The notes under the pieces: generated by a model
Seen by the model: the letters and a program-made list of their open reading frames with translations, nothing else
Told to the model about the DNA's origin: nothing
The model's database searches: none
Position numbers and translations under genes: made by a program
From: Podospora pseudocomata
Taxonomy: Eukaryota > Ascomycota > Sordariomycetes > Sordariales > Podosporaceae
DNA: 64,000 nt
Assembly (NCBI RefSeq): GCF_035222375.1
Contig: NC_085888.1
Span: forward strand, 682,001-746,000
Reading direction: 5' to 3'
Shown: piece after piece, positions 12,773-22,228 of the stretch
How positions within the stretch are numbered: the first letter of the stretch is position 1
Layout of the letters: every line of letters starts with the position of its first letter

Positions 12773-13462
12773 ATGCATATCCTCCCCCTGCTCCTCTCAG
12801 GAGCATGCTACTCCACCATTGTCGCCGCCGCGGCCGCCCCCGCGGCGACGGTATCCCCCCTCCCCGCCTTCAACAAACAAGACCTGAGCGGGCCCGAGAT
12901 CTGGGGCTCGTACAATGAAATCGAAGACTGTGAGATGCACCAAGCCATCGAGTGCCTCCACGACCAAATCTGCGCCCGCCGCAACGTGCCCATCTACGGT
13001 AAGATCCGCTGCACCATCGGCAGCTCGGTCGCCTACCTCTGCAACTACCGCAAGAAGGGCGACAAGTTCGAAGACGAGATCGAAGCCGTCGTCCGCGAGG
13101 GCAACCGCAAGAAGGAGGGCGGCGAGCTCACCTGTGACCATCGCGAGATGTACGAGGCCTGGAGGCAAATACGCATTGCCAAGGGGTCCCACACGGGCTG
13201 GTGGTATGACGGCAAGGGAAAGAAGACGTACGGGTTTGACAGGCGGTGCAAGGACGGGGAGTGCGACAACGGGTGGATGACGGGGAGCGAGTGGGAGCAG
13301 TGCACGAATATCAAGAAGAGCAATAACGACTGGCTGTTTGACTATGAGGCGCCCGAGTACCTCAATTACACGGGGAGGTTTGAGCAGCACTTGCCTGATC
13401 CGGCGAATGATTTCGAGCCGGTGTACTTCAACCCTTGGTATGAGGGGAAGAGGCCGAAATGA
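12773..13462 (+). CDS. Secreted Cys-rich protein of unknown function, 229 aa
   Basis: The start MHILPLLLSGACYST begins a typical signal peptide, with likely cleavage in the Ala-rich stretch near residue 20-25. An upstream non-ATG extension was not used. The mature part holds nine cysteines (blocks EDCEMH, IECLHDQIC, IRCTIG, YLCNYR, LTCDHR, RRCKDGEC, EQCTN) and many Lys and Trp residues, suggesting a disulfide-bonded extracellular domain. I do not recognise the family. No intron is needed. The TGA stop at 13460-13462 is followed in the same frame by a further 70 open codons encoding a charged helix, so the annotated end could be a recent nonsense change or a read-through site. Confidence 0.75.
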   Translation: MHILPLLLSGACYSTIVAAAAAPAATVSPLPAFNKQDLSGPEIWGSYNEIEDCEMHQAIECLHDQICARRNVPIYGKIRCTIGSSVAYLCNYRKKGDKFEDEIEAVVREGNRKKEGGELTCDHREMYEAWRQIRIAKGSHTGWWYDGKGKKTYGFDRRCKDGECDNGWMTGSEWEQCTNIKKSNNDWLFDYEAPEYLNYTGRFEQHLPDPANDFEPVYFNPWYEGKRPK

Positions 13463-13675
13463 CGATTCACGTTCTTTGTGAAGAAGTTTGGAGAGCTGCT
13501 CAAGAATACTTTTCTAGACGCGGTGGAGCGGGCGTGGGGGCTCAAGGCGCTCAAGAGGAAAAGGGCTAGGGAGAGGATGGAGAAGGAGCTGTTTGAGCAG
13601 TTCAAGCGGGAGAGGGAACTGTTTGAGCAGTGGAAGGAGGAGAGGGCGAAGAAGGAGAGGGAAGGCGGGAGCTGA
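13463..13675 (+). other. In-frame continuation after the TGA stop
   Basis: Directly after the TGA, the same frame stays open to a TGA at 13673-13675. It reads as an amphipathic, highly charged helix: KKFGELLKNTFLDAVERAW, then Lys/Arg/Glu-rich repeats including ELFEQFKRERELFEQWKEER. Codon use (G/C at third positions) looks like the upstream gene. It has no convincing start codon of its own near the 5' end, so it is best seen as a C-terminal tail of the preceding gene that is lost, read through or mis-sequenced. Confidence 0.5.
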
Positions 13676-14728
13676 ATGAATGGGGAAAAAAAAGGTGAAG
13701 CTGAGGAAAGGGGTATGTGTATTTGGTTGTAGTTGGTGATTGTACAAAGATTTGATGATTGATCTACTTATGACCATTGTCATCGGATGATTGAATATAC
13801 ATATCCAACATATCTGATTCAGGGACGTTCAATCAACATCGCATGACATTGCATTTAATGCAAGCACGAGGTTATAAGTCGGCATGGCCAATCAGCGGAC
13901 GTAACCATGATAAGCTGTGTGGCCTAATCTTATCAATCTTGCCCATCTTATCATCGCCAGCGCCAAGCCACCCATCGTTGATCGAACAGAAGTGAACCCT
14001 GTTCAGCCACGCCGGCCGCGGAAGCATTCCTCCGGTCGTCTAGCCCGGAATCTCGATTGAGCGATCTCTTTGTGCAACGATATCATTACCTCGCTGTGCT
14101 TGTTCGACTCTTGTTGAGGGAGAACAAAAGCCTAGAGCTTGGTCCCCGGCAGTTGTCCAGGCCAAGGCAGCTGCCAAGACATCTGGCGCCACCTGGTGGG
14201 GCTCTCCTAGCAATCATAATGTCATCACTTTTTCCCTTCAACTCTGCCACACTGGGCCACTTTCAACCACGGCGGCAACCACAGATCGATGCGAATGCGG
14301 CTCCATCCCGCTCTCCCCATTCCCCTTCTCCATGAGAGGACGCCCCGATCGGGGTTTGCCCCTGCACAGGGTAGCACCGCCGGAACAGAAAATGGGATGA
14401 CGACTTCGACATACCGTCCATATTTTCGAGCACCTGCAGATCGTGCGTCATGACCTCAAATGTCTTTGAAGTACAGCCTCTTCTTTCCAGTAAATCTCCG
14501 CCGGATTGGGCGGGGACACCGGGATGGGAAGATCAAGTCGATGATGGGACGGTTAGAAATCTCTGAGCAGGGCACACACACCGACGGCCTGATTTCCGGC
14601 TCAAGGCTCCGACAGCTTGGGCCGCGTGGAGGTTATAAGATCAGATTCACCCTCCTGACCACTGTGTTGCTCCACGCTGTGATACATCAGACACTGCTCA
14701 CACATCTGGCAAGCCGTCGGTCGCAAAC
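13676..14728. other. Intergenic, upstream region of the rds1-like gene
   Basis: No gene seen. It includes a perfect 12-bp palindrome CCCCGATCGGGG (14343-14354) followed by another CCCCTGC block. Both contain stress-element-like CCCC/GGGG cores. A TATA-like TTATAAGA lies about 95 nt before the next ATG. Confidence 0.45.
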
Positions 14729-16129
14729 ATGGTCGCCTACAAGCTCTCCGCGGGCACTGCCTTGCTCTCTCTAACTGTCCGGTCTTTGGCAGTTCCTGTC
14801 GTCTCCGAGCCAACCACCACTTTTACCTCGACACCCGCCTTCACTCCTCCCGTCAGACCACACAGCAATGTTACGGATCACGGCCCATACACCGGGCCAC
14901 CACCCACCACCACTGGAGCCAAGACCACCGATGTTCTTGCCCCCTCCATCCCAGCTTTGCCCCCTGGACCGAACGCGTTTGACTATCCAAGTGACGGCGA
15001 GCTGCACGCTCCACTCCCAGCACCATACACGCCTTCCGGCGGTGTGGGAACGAACGGATCCGCCCCTGTGTATCGCGTGCTCTCCGACTTTGATTACGAG
15101 TCCATTGCCCTGGCACTCTACCAAGAATGGATCGAGCTCGATCTCTTTCACTGGGGGCTTGCGACCTTTTCTGAAGAAGAGTTCGAGGAGGCTGGTCTGA
15201 AGGCTGAGGACCGCTACCTTCTCCAATTCATGGCTGAGCAAGAAGTCGGCCATGCCACTCTTCTCAGCAACATGCTCGGCCCCTCTGCTCCAGTCCAGTG
15301 CAGCTACAACTACCCAGTCACCAATGTCCGCGAGTACATTGACTTTTCCCAGAAGCTGACCCGGTACGGCGAAGCTGGTGTCTACGGCTTCCTCAACCAC
15401 CTCAATGCTCATGATGTGGGACAGATGCTCCTTCAGAGCATCACCACCGAGGCCCGTCAACAGATGATCTTCCGCCAGTTCGAGGGCTTGTTTCCCATGC
15501 CCGAGTGGTTCCAGGTCGGCATCCCCCAGTCCTGGGCCTGGACCTTGCTGGCGCCTTACATCTCATCCTGTCCCGCCAACCAGACCCGCCTGGTCTGGCA
15601 GAACTTCCCTGCCCTTCACATCCTCAACCAGCCCAACCCCGCTCGCATCAATGGCTCCAACGCCTGGAATGAGACCACTGGCGGCTACACCAACACCCTC
15701 AGCACTGCCGATATTGAGGACGACGAGGACTGCATCAACAGCACTGAGGAGGGCGTGAACTGCTCCCCTGGCATCACCAACAACCGCACCAACCCTCTCT
15801 CCTACCCAGGCCGTCAGGTCTTCCTCCAGTGGGACGAGCCTGGTTTCCCTGTCGGCCCCAACAACAGCTACATCACCAGCACGAGTGCCAACCCGCCTGT
15901 CTTTGCCGCTTGGGTCAGTCAGCTCAACGTCACTTACACTCCCCTGGAGGAGATCCAGAACAACACCGCCTGGACTGTGCAGCCCAACATGGAGACGTTT
16001 GCTGGTGATCCGGCTGTCAACGGTACCATCTTTTTGGTCTTGACAGACTTGGATCTTTATGTTACTCCTTACAACCTTACCCAGCTGAACCCTCATGTGT
16101 ATGCTGTGGGTATGTACCAGTCTGGTTAA
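14729..16129 (+). CDS. Rds1-like secreted ferritin-like domain protein, 466 aa
   Basis: Resembles the stress-responsive Rds1 family (named after Schizosaccharomyces pombe rds1), which carries a Ferritin_2-type four-helix domain. An N-terminal signal peptide (MVAYKLSAGTALLSLTVRSLAV) is followed by a Pro/Thr-rich linker (residues about 25-110), then the helical domain with Glu-rich metal-site-like helices (YQEWIELDLFHWGLATFSEE and FMAEQEVGHATLL, residues about 130-180). The C-terminal half is rich in Asn-X-Ser/Thr sequons, as expected for a glycosylated extracellular protein. The length fits the family. There are no introns. In other fungi such proteins respond to nutrient or stress signals; whether iron is bound here is unknown. 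The ATG at 14729 is the only one that includes the signal peptide. Confidence 0.85.
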   Translation: MVAYKLSAGTALLSLTVRSLAVPVVSEPTTTFTSTPAFTPPVRPHSNVTDHGPYTGPPPTTTGAKTTDVLAPSIPALPPGPNAFDYPSDGELHAPLPAPYTPSGGVGTNGSAPVYRVLSDFDYESIALALYQEWIELDLFHWGLATFSEEEFEEAGLKAEDRYLLQFMAEQEVGHATLLSNMLGPSAPVQCSYNYPVTNVREYIDFSQKLTRYGEAGVYGFLNHLNAHDVGQMLLQSITTEARQQMIFRQFEGLFPMPEWFQVGIPQSWAWTLLAPYISSCPANQTRLVWQNFPALHILNQPNPARINGSNAWNETTGGYTNTLSTADIEDDEDCINSTEEGVNCSPGITNNRTNPLSYPGRQVFLQWDEPGFPVGPNNSYITSTSANPPVFAAWVSQLNVTYTPLEEIQNNTAWTVQPNMETFAGDPAVNGTIFLVLTDLDLYVTPYNLTQLNPHVYAVGMYQSG

Positions 16130-16708
16130 CATATTGAAGCACGGTGAATGTGTCGACAGTGTGGATGGACACTGCTGCCAGGCAGTGTTGCAATCATTGT
16201 TTTTGTTCTCATATACCTCTTCTTTTTAGTAATTAATTATCTCAACATATTCTCCATGGGCCGCTTCATTGCTTTTGCAAAGTTGGGAGACCGAGTCTTG
16301 TTCAGCATGAAAAGGGACGGGTGATTGTGTACCTAGGTACTTTTAGTAAAGGTAGACCGTTCAATGGGTAAGCCTCATACTGTGTCCCGTAGCATTGACC
16401 CCTAGATACGAACCGCTAACGTCATCCTGAACATGGCTCTTCTTTACGCCGGTGCGACGACCGGATGATCACTCCATCGCGGAGTCATGACAACGGAGGT
16501 ATTGTTGGATGGACACAGCGAGTGAGCTGGACACCTCTCCTCCTCCTCTGCACCCCCCAAATGGTCCGAGTAATGAGTGGCTTGTAAGGTCTAGAACTCT
16601 CTACCAAAGCTTTCTCTCATGAAGTATATGCTAAGACGATCTCGTCACTTCCCGCCGACTCTCATCTTGCGGTACGGCTGTATCCGGCCATCGTCAACAT
16701 CCTTGAAG
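16130..16708. other. Intergenic and 5' leader of the PEP synthase gene
   Basis: No gene seen. An in-frame upstream ATG at 16619 would add 30 residues, rich in Arg and Ser (MKYMLRRSRHF), to the PEP synthase. This could be a mitochondrial-type leader or untranslated leader. Confidence 0.4.
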
Positions 16709-19087
16709 ATGTCTACCGCCTTGGTTTGTGACTTTAAACATCTGACACGCGGTGATGTCGCGCTGGTCGGCGGGAAAATCTCGTCCTTGGGCGAGATGAT
16801 CAGCCGTCTCGCAAGCCAGGGCATTCCCGTGCCGCCTGGGTTTGCGACCACCTCTCACGCCTACTGGCAGTACGTTGACGCCAACGGGATCCGAGAGAAA
16901 ATTGGTAGTTTGTTGGCGGAATGGCAGGCCGGGCGCGAGACCCTTGCCGAGACGGGCTGGGCAGTCCGTCGATTGTTCATCCGCGGCGAGTGGCCGGCTG
17001 ATGCGGCGGCCGCCATCACCACCGCCTACAAGAAGCTCTCGGCCGAGGCTCGGATTGATAACCTGCCTGTTGCCGTCCGGTCCAGCGCGACGGCTGAGGA
17101 TCTTCCTGACGCTAGCTTTGCCGGCCAGCTGGAGTCGTACTTGAACATTACTGGCGAAGACCGGCTTCTGGACGCCTGTCGCCGATGCTATGCCTCGCTG
17201 TTTACCGACCGAGCCATTAGCTACCGCCAGACCAAGGGATTTGACCACACCAGCATTGCCCTCTCAGTCGGTGTGCAGCAAATGGTCCGCTCGGATGCCG
17301 GTGGTTCTGGCGTCATGTTTTCCATCGACACGGAGAGCGGGTTCGACAAAGTCGTGCTCATCAACGCGGCCTGGGGTCTTGGGGAGAACATTGTGCAAGG
17401 AACCGTAAACCCGGACGAGTATCAAGTCTTCAAGCCGCTTCTGAACGACACCGGTCTGGTCCCCATCATCCAGAAGAAGCTAGGCGGCAAGGCGACCAAG
17501 ATGGTCCTTGGACGGAGTCGCCACCAGCCCACTCGCAATGTTCCCACCTCCAAAGCCGAGCGCGCGGCGTTTGTTCTCACCGACGACGAGATTCTCGCGC
17601 TGGCACGCTTGGCTTGCACCATTGAGAAGCACTACGGCTGTGGGATGGACATGGAATGGGCCAAGGATGGCATCACAGGCGAGCTGTTCATCGTCCAGGC
17701 CCGACCCGAGACGGTGCACTCCCGTCAGGACCCTGCCGTCCTCAAAACGTACAGTGTCAAAAAGAAGGGGCGTGCTCTAGCCACGGGTCTGTCGATCGGT
17801 GATGCCGCGGTGGCAGGGCACCTCTGTCTCATCGAAGACGCCAAAGACATCGACAGGTTCATCGACGGCTCCATCCTGGTGACGGTGGCAACCGACCCAG
17901 ACTGGGTGCCCATCATGAAGCGCGCGGCAGCCATCATCACCGACCACGGCGGCCGCACCTCCCACGCCGCCATCGTCAGCCGCGAGCTTGGCGTCCCGGC
18001 CGTGGTGGGCACAGGCGACGCCACCTACGTGCTGCACACCGACCAGGAAGTCACCGTCTCGTGCGCCGAAGGCGACGTCGGTTTTGTCTACGAGGGCGTT
18101 TCCGACATCACCACCACAACAATCGACCTCACCGACCTCCCGCCCGTCCGGACAAACATCATGCTCAACCTTGCCAACCCCTCCGCGGCATACCGCTGGT
18201 GGCGCCTCCCCGCCGACGGCATCGGCCTGGCAAGGATGGAGTTTGTCGTCTCCAACGCCATCCAGGTCCACCCCATGGCGCTGGTACATTTTGACAGGCT
18301 CAAGGACGAGAAGGTCCAAGACCAAATCGTCAAGCTGACGGTTGGGTACCCCCACAAACCGGATTACTTTGTCGACAAGCTCGCCCACGGCCTGGCGGCC
18401 CTCTGCGCGACTTTTTTCCCCAGACCGACCATCATCCGGCTCAGCGATTTCAAGACAAACGAGTACGCGGGCCTGATCGGCGGCGCTGAGTTTGAGCCTT
18501 TGGAAGAAAACCCCATGCTTGGCTTCCGCGGCGCGTCAAGGTACTACTCCCCGCGCTACCGCGACGGTTTCGCGCTCGAGTGCCGGGCCATCAAGCAGCT
18601 GCGCGAGGTGATGGGGTTCACCAACGCGGTGGTGATGGTGCCGTTCTGCCGGACGGTGGACGAGGCGAAGAAGGTGCTGGATGTCATGGCGGAGAATGGG
18701 CTGCGGCGCGGGGAGGGAGGGCTGAAGGTTTATGTCATGTGCGAGATACCGTCGAATGTTATCTTGGCCGAGAGGTTCACGGAGCATTTTGACGGGTTTT
18801 CCATCGGGTCGAATGACTTGACACAGTTGACTTTGGGGGTGGACAGGGACTCGGGGTTGTTGGCTGATTTGTTTGATGAGCAGGATGAGGCGGTCAAGTG
18901 GATGATTGCGAGGGTGATCCGGGTGGCGAGGGAGAGGGGGTCAAAGGTGGGCATTTGTGGGCAGGCGCCGAGTGATCACCCAGAGTTTGCGAGGTTTTTG
19001 GTCGAGGCTGGGATTGATTCCATTTCGGTGATTCCTGACAGCTTTCTTGCTGTCAAGAGGCATGTAGTTGATAGTGAAAAGCCCTGA
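16709..19087 (+). CDS. Phosphoenolpyruvate synthase (pyruvate, water dikinase), 792 aa
   Basis: Converts pyruvate, ATP and water to phosphoenolpyruvate, AMP and phosphate, a gluconeogenic step typical of bacteria and archaea. The three expected domains are present: an ATP-binding PPDK-type N-domain (residues about 10-345, with LVGGKISSLGEM and SSATAEDLPDASFAGQLES), the phosphohistidine swivel domain with GGRTSHAAIVSRELG (His near residue 417), and a PEP-utilising TIM barrel ending in GICGQAPSD with the catalytic Cys (near residue 750). I chose the ATG at 16709 because the protein then starts exactly at the family N-terminus and is 792 aa, the length of the Escherichia coli enzyme. An ATG at 16619 would add a 30-residue basic leader that could target mitochondria. 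No intron. It is convergent with the lactate dehydrogenase gene, with 51 nt between stops. The bacterial family and absence of introns suggest an old transfer, an inference not tested by phylogeny. Confidence 0.9.
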   Translation: MSTALVCDFKHLTRGDVALVGGKISSLGEMISRLASQGIPVPPGFATTSHAYWQYVDANGIREKIGSLLAEWQAGRETLAETGWAVRRLFIRGEWPADAAAAITTAYKKLSAEARIDNLPVAVRSSATAEDLPDASFAGQLESYLNITGEDRLLDACRRCYASLFTDRAISYRQTKGFDHTSIALSVGVQQMVRSDAGGSGVMFSIDTESGFDKVVLINAAWGLGENIVQGTVNPDEYQVFKPLLNDTGLVPIIQKKLGGKATKMVLGRSRHQPTRNVPTSKAERAAFVLTDDEILALARLACTIEKHYGCGMDMEWAKDGITGELFIVQARPETVHSRQDPAVLKTYSVKKKGRALATGLSIGDAAVAGHLCLIEDAKDIDRFIDGSILVTVATDPDWVPIMKRAAAIITDHGGRTSHAAIVSRELGVPAVVGTGDATYVLHTDQEVTVSCAEGDVGFVYEGVSDITTTTIDLTDLPPVRTNIMLNLANPSAAYRWWRLPADGIGLARMEFVVSNAIQVHPMALVHFDRLKDEKVQDQIVKLTVGYPHKPDYFVDKLAHGLAALCATFFPRPTIIRLSDFKTNEYAGLIGGAEFEPLEENPMLGFRGASRYYSPRYRDGFALECRAIKQLREVMGFTNAVVMVPFCRTVDEAKKVLDVMAENGLRRGEGGLKVYVMCEIPSNVILAERFTEHFDGFSIGSNDLTQLTLGVDRDSGLLADLFDEQDEAVKWMIARVIRVARERGSKVGICGQAPSDHPEFARFLVEAGIDSISVIPDSFLAVKRHVVDSEKP

Positions 19088-19138
19088 GCATTCCTTGCGT
19101 AGGTATGTATGTGAAACATGTATATACAGCTCATCTCC

Positions 19139-20135
19139 TCACTTCTTATCCGTAAGCTCTATCGTGCTCTTCAGCCGGTGCGCAGACCTAGCAATGGCGG
19201 CATTCTCGTCACTCCCCAGCGGCATCTCAATCGTCTTCATGATCCCCTTCCTCCCCAGAACCACCGGCAGGCTGAAACAGCAATCGAATTCCGGCTGAAA
19301 ATGGCTAACGGGCCTTACCTCCCTCTTGTCGAAGAGGATCGAAGCGCAGATACTCGCCACAACAGACCCAGTCCCAAACGGCGTGGCCCCCTTAGCCGTG
19401 AAGATGGTCTCGGCTCTCTCTTTACACTCTTTTGCAAGCTCCTGATGTCCAAACGTGTCGGGCGAGAGCACCTTGTCGAGGGGGATGCCGTTGATGGTCG
19501 CCGACGACCAAGCAACCACCTGACCGTCGCCATGAACGCCCAAAACAAACAGCTGGATCGAGCTGGCGGCCACCCCGGCCTTTTCAGCCAGCAAACCCCG
19601 GATCCGGACCGACTCGAGGAACGTCCCGGAGCCAAAGACCTGGAACTTGGGCAGCCCGGCAAGCTCCTGTGCAATCGAGGTGAGGAGATCGACCGGGTTG
19701 GAGACGACGAGGACGATGGTGTCTGAACGGAAGGGCGTCATGGCCTTGACCACGTTGCGGATCACCGAGGCGTTGCGGTGCATATGCTGGATGCTGGTTT
19801 CGCCTATGATTTGTTTAACAAAGGAACACAAACCGTTTTTTGGTTTGGAATGTTTCCTTACCAAACCCATATCTCGACCCTGCAGTGATAATCACAATGT
19901 CGCATTGCCCTGCCTCGTGGTGCGTAGCTGCACGAACACGCATGCCGGCACCGGTGGCGTAGGCGACGTCGGAGAGGTCACGGACCTGGGCGTCTCGAAG
20001 GTCTACCTTGACATCGACCAGGAGGAGCTCGCGCGCGACGGAGCCGAGGATGAGCGCGTAGGCGACCGCGCCGCCGACCTGGCCGGCGCCGACGATGGCG
20101 ATCCGGGTGGACGGGCTGGTGGTTTCGGGGGGCAT
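19139..20135 (-). CDS. L-lactate dehydrogenase-like protein, 312 aa, altered active site
   Basis: Two exons, 20135-19862 and 19803-19139, with a 58-nt intron (19861-19804, GTAAGG to CATAG, phase 1). The Rossmann start IAIVGAGQVGGAVAYAL, the VIITAG loop, VVSNPVDLLT, GSGTFLESVRIRGLL and VLGVHGDGQ place it in the LDH/MDH family nearest lactate dehydrogenases. The general-base His and the substrate-binding Arg (ESVRIR) are present. Family-critical residues differ: in the mobile loop AGSRYGFGETS, the positions of Gln102 and Arg109 in bacterial LDH are Tyr and Ser, the usual GEHGD is GVHGD, and the usual Asp before the substrate Arg is Glu. The substrate may therefore not be pyruvate or lactate, or activity may be low. 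Next to PEP synthase it could feed a lactate or hydroxy-acid to pyruvate to PEP route (inference). Confidence 0.85.
19804..19861 (-). other. Intron in the LDH-like gene
   Basis: 58 nt, donor GTAAGG, acceptor CATAG. Its removal joins YGFG to ETSIQHMHRN, matching the conserved GET block of LDHs. Confidence 0.85.
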
Positions 20136-20560
20136 TGCTAACAAGCAGGTGGGTAGTCATCCAACTCGCAAGAGGTTGGGTGGACGAGATGTTTCTCTGG
20201 GGGTTGTTTTGGCCACTTCCACTGGTTGGTGATAACACCGGCGGGTGACCTCACCATGACCTCTGACAGGGACTGAGGATGGAAAAGGGGTCTTGTTGCC
20301 CACGATCAATCTTTCGTAGGACCGACGTCATGCAGGTAGGTAGTCCGTTTTACCACTGACTAGGACCACAGATTCTCGTCAAGAGCAAAAACGGTGTGAT
20401 ATTTGACCGGAGCTTCCTTCTGTTGAGAGCTAGTTCCAACAAACGACGGGAGGTTAACCTCTCCACCCCAACCCCAACCTCCTACAAGACCCCCTTTACA
20501 AAACCAAAACCAACCCAAAACCTCATCACCCACCATGATCCCCTTCATCACTCCCCCTCC
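20136..20560. other. Intergenic
   Basis: No gene seen. The right part is a C/A-rich tract on the plus strand with almost no guanines (about 20455-20560). Confidence 0.5.
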
Positions 20561-21256
20561 CTACTCAGTAATCAACCCAACCAACCCCACCCTCGGCCCC
20601 GTCCCCAACCAACCCCTCCCCATAACCACCCCCCGTCTCCAAAACCCCTCATTCAACCCCTTGACAACCCAATCCCCCGTCCCGACCCCCGTCCCAATAA
20701 CCCAAGCCCTGTCCTCCCCGTCCCCATGGACATCATACGCCTTCCTTTCCCCCCCCCGCCCGTCCCCCAACATGACAAAACTCTCCAGCACATCTGGTTG
20801 GTAGGCCTTGTTTCTTCGTAAAGTATCCGGGTGCGTGGAAGCGTCTGCCACGATGTATATGTCCTCCACATGAGGGAAGTGGAACGGCCAGAGGGGGAGC
20901 AGGTCTTCAGGAGTGAGAGTGGGATGGAACGGGATGGCGATCCGGCGGAAGGGGAGGAGGGGGGGGAGGAGGGTGGGGAGGGGGATGTTAGGGGGAAGGG
21001 AAGATAGGATTAAGGGGAGGTTGGTCAGTAGGAGGATTGTGGTTGATGGGGGGAGGTTGAGGGTTGTTTGGGAATTACCAGGGAGTAAAATTGGGAGGGG
21101 GGAGAGATTGGGTGATGGTTGGGCGGTCGGTATTCGACTTGGGGAGAGGGTTGATGGTAGGGAGAGGGAGAGGGCGGGATTGGAGGAGGGGGAGGAGGGC
21201 GAGGTTAGGGTGAGGGTTAGGGGGTAGATTTGGGTTGTTTTTTCTCGGGCGTTCAT
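20561..21256 (-). CDS. Possible 2EXR-like hypothetical protein, 231 aa
   Basis: An open frame starting MNAREKTTQIYPL. The middle reads LLPPLLPFRRIAIPFHPTL then LWPFHFPHVEDIYIVAD (about 20840-20980). This resembles the LRRLAI...FPNLEELYIV core of fungal 2EXR or F-box-like proteins. The first 90 residues are almost entirely Leu, Pro, Ser, Thr and Ile, encoded by a pyrimidine-rich strand, and could be low-complexity chance coding. The usual N-terminal 2EXR motif (FPxLPxELRxxIW) is not visible, so this may be a remnant or a divergent member. Confidence 0.35.
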   Translation of the reverse strand: MNAREKTTQIYPLTLTLTSPSSPSSNPALSLSLPSTLSPSRIPTAQPSPNLSPLPILLPGNSQTTLNLPPSTTILLLTNLPLILSSLPPNIPLPTLLPPLLPFRRIAIPFHPTLTPEDLLPLWPFHFPHVEDIYIVADASTHPDTLRRNKAYQPDVLESFVMLGDGRGGERKAYDVHGDGEDRAWVIGTGVGTGDWVVKGLNEGFWRRGVVMGRGWLGTGPRVGLVGLITE

Positions 21257-22228
21257 GGTTTGTGTGCTGTTTGGCTGGCTGGTGATGCTGTTTTGGCTGC
21301 TTGGTGATGCTGCTTGGATAGATGGTCATTGATTCTTCTGTGGCCTATGTTGCGGTATCCAGCTGCTGTGACGGTCGATTCGGCGGTGGAAAAAATATTG
21401 CAACCATCGTGGTTGCCAAAAGTGTAGAGTTTGGGAACTTTGCAAATACAAAGAAGGGGAAGCAGACAAAGAGCCATAGCCTACCTGTTGAACACTTCAC
21501 TGTTTTGAGCTTTTCGAATCAAGGAGCTCCGCTAAGAATTCCGCAATCAGGGCTTTCTTTGTGTTGGGTTGAAACTCTGATAATTGCATGCCCCATTATG
21601 AGGTATCGACACTGAGTCTTTGATGATGATAGACATGGCGCCGAATGAACATTGCCCAATCGCGATGGGAGGAACTGCAGATTTGACAGTGCGATCGAAG
21701 AGGGTGTTCCTCAAGTAAAACAACCGAGGCGGACTAGAAACTGCCAGAGTATGTGATTGACGCTTTTTATAACAAAAAATTCTTCTGTTGTGAAGATTAG
21801 CTTGCGGAACAAGATGATTATCTGCTCGTGCTTGATCACAGTATGTCCACAAATTCAAGGGGATCGCATCTCCATGAGGAGAAATGCTCATGAGAAAACA
21901 GCAAAGCACCCCATGATATCTTACATCCGGAAGCCATCATACAAAGAGACCAAGTCAATAAACATTCTGGATGTCACCTGCTGGACGCCTGACTCTTATC
22001 AACTCGCAGCAGCTTACCAGGGACAACGCTCTCTCACCCAGGCTTCTCACACCTCACCACGTCACAGCAAATCCCATCTTGAAAGAGGTCTCTCATTCAC
22101 TAGATAATGATAATTTAACCATTTAACCCAACAAATAATATTCCAGTCTCCTTTTAAAGCCCGAAGGTAAATTATATAACCCTCCGATGAATGATATCAA
22201 AAACAATACGAAATGCTCCGCAAAACCT
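21257..22228. other. Intergenic, left flank of the GAG cluster
   Basis: No gene seen. AT content rises towards 22100-22200, before the 3' end of agd3. Confidence 0.5.

Noticed and set aside
12797-13390. 197-codon minus-strand frame opposite the secreted Cys-rich gene
   Set aside because: Shadow of a GC-rich gene; the plus strand has a signal peptide and ordered cysteines, this frame has neither.
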